Source of the DNA: Flavobacteriaceae bacterium
GTDB lineage: Bacteria > Bacteroidota > Bacteroidia > Flavobacteriales > Flavobacteriaceae
Assembly: GCA_021151665.1 (NCBI GenBank)
Contig: JAGKWW010000042.1
Location: forward strand, 1-25,442
Direction: 5' to 3'
Length of the DNA stretch: 25,442 nucleotides
The position numbers and the translations under genes were made by a program. Each line of letters begins with the position of its first letter. Position 1 is the stretch's first letter. Positions 24,274-25,442 of the stretch are shown here, piece by piece. Under the pieces are notes generated by a model. It was not told the DNA's origin, searched no databases, and saw only the letters and a program-made list of their open reading frames with translations.

Positions 24274-25244
24274 ACTTTGCGCGCCATCAGCCCTTCGCCA
24301 AATTTACGGAGCAGCATTTTTCCTGAGTCTGAAATCTCCATAGCATCCAGTACTGCAAACGCTTTGGCTGTAAAACTTTCTATTGCCTGCCGCGTTGCCT
24401 GATCTGCACCCGACTCCAGGAATATATATTTAACCGCCTCCACTTTCGCATCAGTATTTTCAGGCTGTACGCCAAACCATTCTGCCAATTGCTGTCTTTG
24501 GAGTGTACTACCTTTCTCAAGCGCCATCAGGTACAGGTAGGTTTTTTTGTTTTCGATAATGTCGCCGCCTACCTGCTTCCCGAAAGTTTCGGGGTCGCCA
24601 AAAGCATCGAGGTAATCATCCTGTATCTGGAATGCAAGGCCCAGATTGCGGCCGAACTCATAAATAAGGCGGCAGTTTTCGTCTGTTGTCCCTGCAACAA
24701 TTCCGCCCATCTGCAACGCTGCGGCTACCAGCACAGCCGTTTTATACTCGATCATTTTCAGGTATTCGCCAACGGTCACGTCTTCACGGGTTTCAAAATC
24801 CACATCCCATTGCTGGCCTTCGCAAACTTCAAGGGCCGTTTTACTGAAAAGGCGGGCAAGGCTGCGGAACACTTTGGGTTCATAATCCTCAAAGTAACGG
24901 TATGCCAGTATCAGCATTGCATCTCCGGAAAGTATCCCGGTATTGATTCCCCACTTTTCGTGCACAGTGGTGTTACCACGGCGCAGGGGTGCATCATCCA
25001 TAATGTCGTCATGCACCAGCGAGAAGTTATGAAACATCTCTACCGCTATCGCAGCGGGCAATGCTTCCCGAAAATCGGCACCAAAAATATCGGCAGCCAT
25101 AAGTGTAAGCACAGGCCTGATGCGTTTGCCTCCGAGAGAAAGGATATATTCTACCGGCTCATAAAGGCCGACAGGTTCTTTTACTAAAGATAATTTATCA
25201 AAATAAGCTGTAACCTCGCTGTGGTACCGCGCAATCTGCTGCAT
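24270..25244 (-). CDS. Polyprenyl (geranylgeranyl-type) diphosphate synthase
   Basis: This trans-prenyltransferase condenses isopentenyl diphosphate with allylic diphosphates, giving precursors for quinones and carotenoids. Its 324 residues carry GGKRIRP (38-44), the first aspartate-rich motif DDIMDDAPLRRG (from D79), the KTA triad near 168-170 and the second aspartate-rich motif DDYLD (209-213) in FQIQDDYLD. The first motif is DDxxD without the two-residue insertion of bacterial FPP synthases, and the residue five before it is F74. By the usual chain-length rules this points to a C20 product, but length rules are only a guide. It is the first gene of a coupled set with a membrane protein and a 118-aa protein, divergent from a TetR gene 141 bp away. 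Confidence 0.93.
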   Translation of the reverse strand: MQQIARYHSEVTAYFDKLSLVKEPVGLYEPVEYILSLGGKRIRPVLTLMAADIFGADFREALPAAIAVEMFHNFSLVHDDIMDDAPLRRGNTTVHEKWGINTGILSGDAMLILAYRYFEDYEPKVFRSLARLFSKTALEVCEGQQWDVDFETREDVTVGEYLKMIEYKTAVLVAAALQMGGIVAGTTDENCRLIYEFGRNLGLAFQIQDDYLDAFGDPETFGKQVGGDIIENKKTYLYLMALEKGSTLQRQQLAEWFGVQPENTDAKVEAVKYIFLESGADQATRQAIESFTAKAFAVLDAMEISDSGKMLLRKFGEGLMARKV

Positions 25245-25334
25245 ACAAAAATTTTCCTGCTAAAGTAATCTATTGCGGTTTCTTATCAAAGGATTGATAC
25301 AAAAGCTAAAACATTCATAAACTTTGGAAACTTT

Positions 25335-25365
25335 TTTGGTATTAAAAGTTTCCGCATTAACTTTG
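25335..25365 (+). promoter_or_regulatory. Promoter of the TetR-family gene
   Basis: TTTG (25335-25338), a 19-bp spacer, then TAACTTTG (25358-25365) is a complete Bacteroidota -33/-7 match, 20 bp before the ATG at 25386. It is a twin of the tRNA-Ser promoter in spacing. Confidence 0.78.
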
Positions 25366-25385
25366 CGCGCTGAAAATCAAGTTGA

Positions 25386-25442
25386 ATGAGGGAGTCAATC
25401 CTAAAAAAAGCTATCGAAATGTTTCTGTCACTGGGCTTTAAG
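25386..25442 (+). CDS. TetR-family transcriptional regulator, 5' end only
   Basis: Nineteen codons are present before the window ends: MRESILKKAIEMFLSLGFK. This is the first helix of a TetR/AcrR DNA-binding domain (a pattern of I-L-x-A-A-x-x-L-F-x-x-x-G-F-x). The start is supported by the strong promoter 20 bp upstream. It is divergent from the polyprenyl synthase gene. The target and ligand cannot be judged. Confidence 0.75.
   Translation, partial: MRESILKKAIEMFLSLGFK

Noticed and set aside
1..25442. CRISPR array, rRNA, insertion sequence or phage integrase
   Set aside because: No spaced direct repeats, rRNA signatures, transposase frames with terminal repeats, or attachment-like duplications next to tRNA-Ser were found.

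Overview
The window looks like a chromosomal piece of a Bacteroidota member, most likely Flavobacteriaceae. Supporting signs: a type IX secretion (T9SS) sorting tail with an MYPNPSNG motif, a lipoprotein whose cysteine is followed by an acidic run, promoters of the Bacteroidota form TTTG-N19-TAnnTTTG, almost no Shine-Dalgarno sequences, and a tRNA without an encoded CCA end. All calls come from reading the sequence; no searches were run.

Left block (1-~2920, all minus strand, visibly richer in A+T than the rest). It holds the 5' part of a secreted arylsulfatase and a retron: a winged-helix/SWIM zinc-finger protein (only its C-terminal part), a structured msr-msd RNA gene with a perfect 20-bp inverted repeat, and a reverse transcriptase with NAxxH, YADD and VTG motifs. 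RT plus winged-helix/SWIM protein matches what I recall as the type XIII retrons, whose third member is an ARM/HEAT-repeat protein. That partner is absent: at about 2915-2922 the SWIM frame is cut and abuts a plus-strand gene that has lost its own start codon. This is either a rearrangement (island edge) or an assembly join.

Region 2917-7661: a large cell-surface protein (choice-of-anchor A domain, PKD domains, T9SS tail), a terminator, then an exported two-domain aspartic protease. Behind it lies a small mosaic scar (7476-7607). It joins a copy of the last 16 codons of the nearby threonylcarbamoyladenylate synthase gene to a frameshifted copy of the 3' end of the large surface protein plus its terminator, whose hairpin is flipped.

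Region 7662-14211: an SbtA-like bicarbonate permease, then a tightly coupled set (85-aa protein, DUF6671-like zinc protein, Sua5/YrdC t6A synthase), NADP-type isocitrate dehydrogenase, a divergent LysR regulator, a small membrane protein and a stand-alone response-regulator receiver.

Region 14212-18748: tRNA-Ser(GGA) with a textbook promoter and terminator; a probable tatD - acyltransferase - asparaginase operon; a small cytosolic retropepsin-like protease; and a probable surface lipoprotein.

Region 18749-25442: the E1 and E2 genes of 2-oxoglutarate dehydrogenase (with icd, two TCA-cycle steps in one window), a coupled set (GGPP-type polyprenyl synthase, polytopic membrane protein, small hypothetical protein), and at the right edge the start of a TetR-family regulator behind a perfect promoter.
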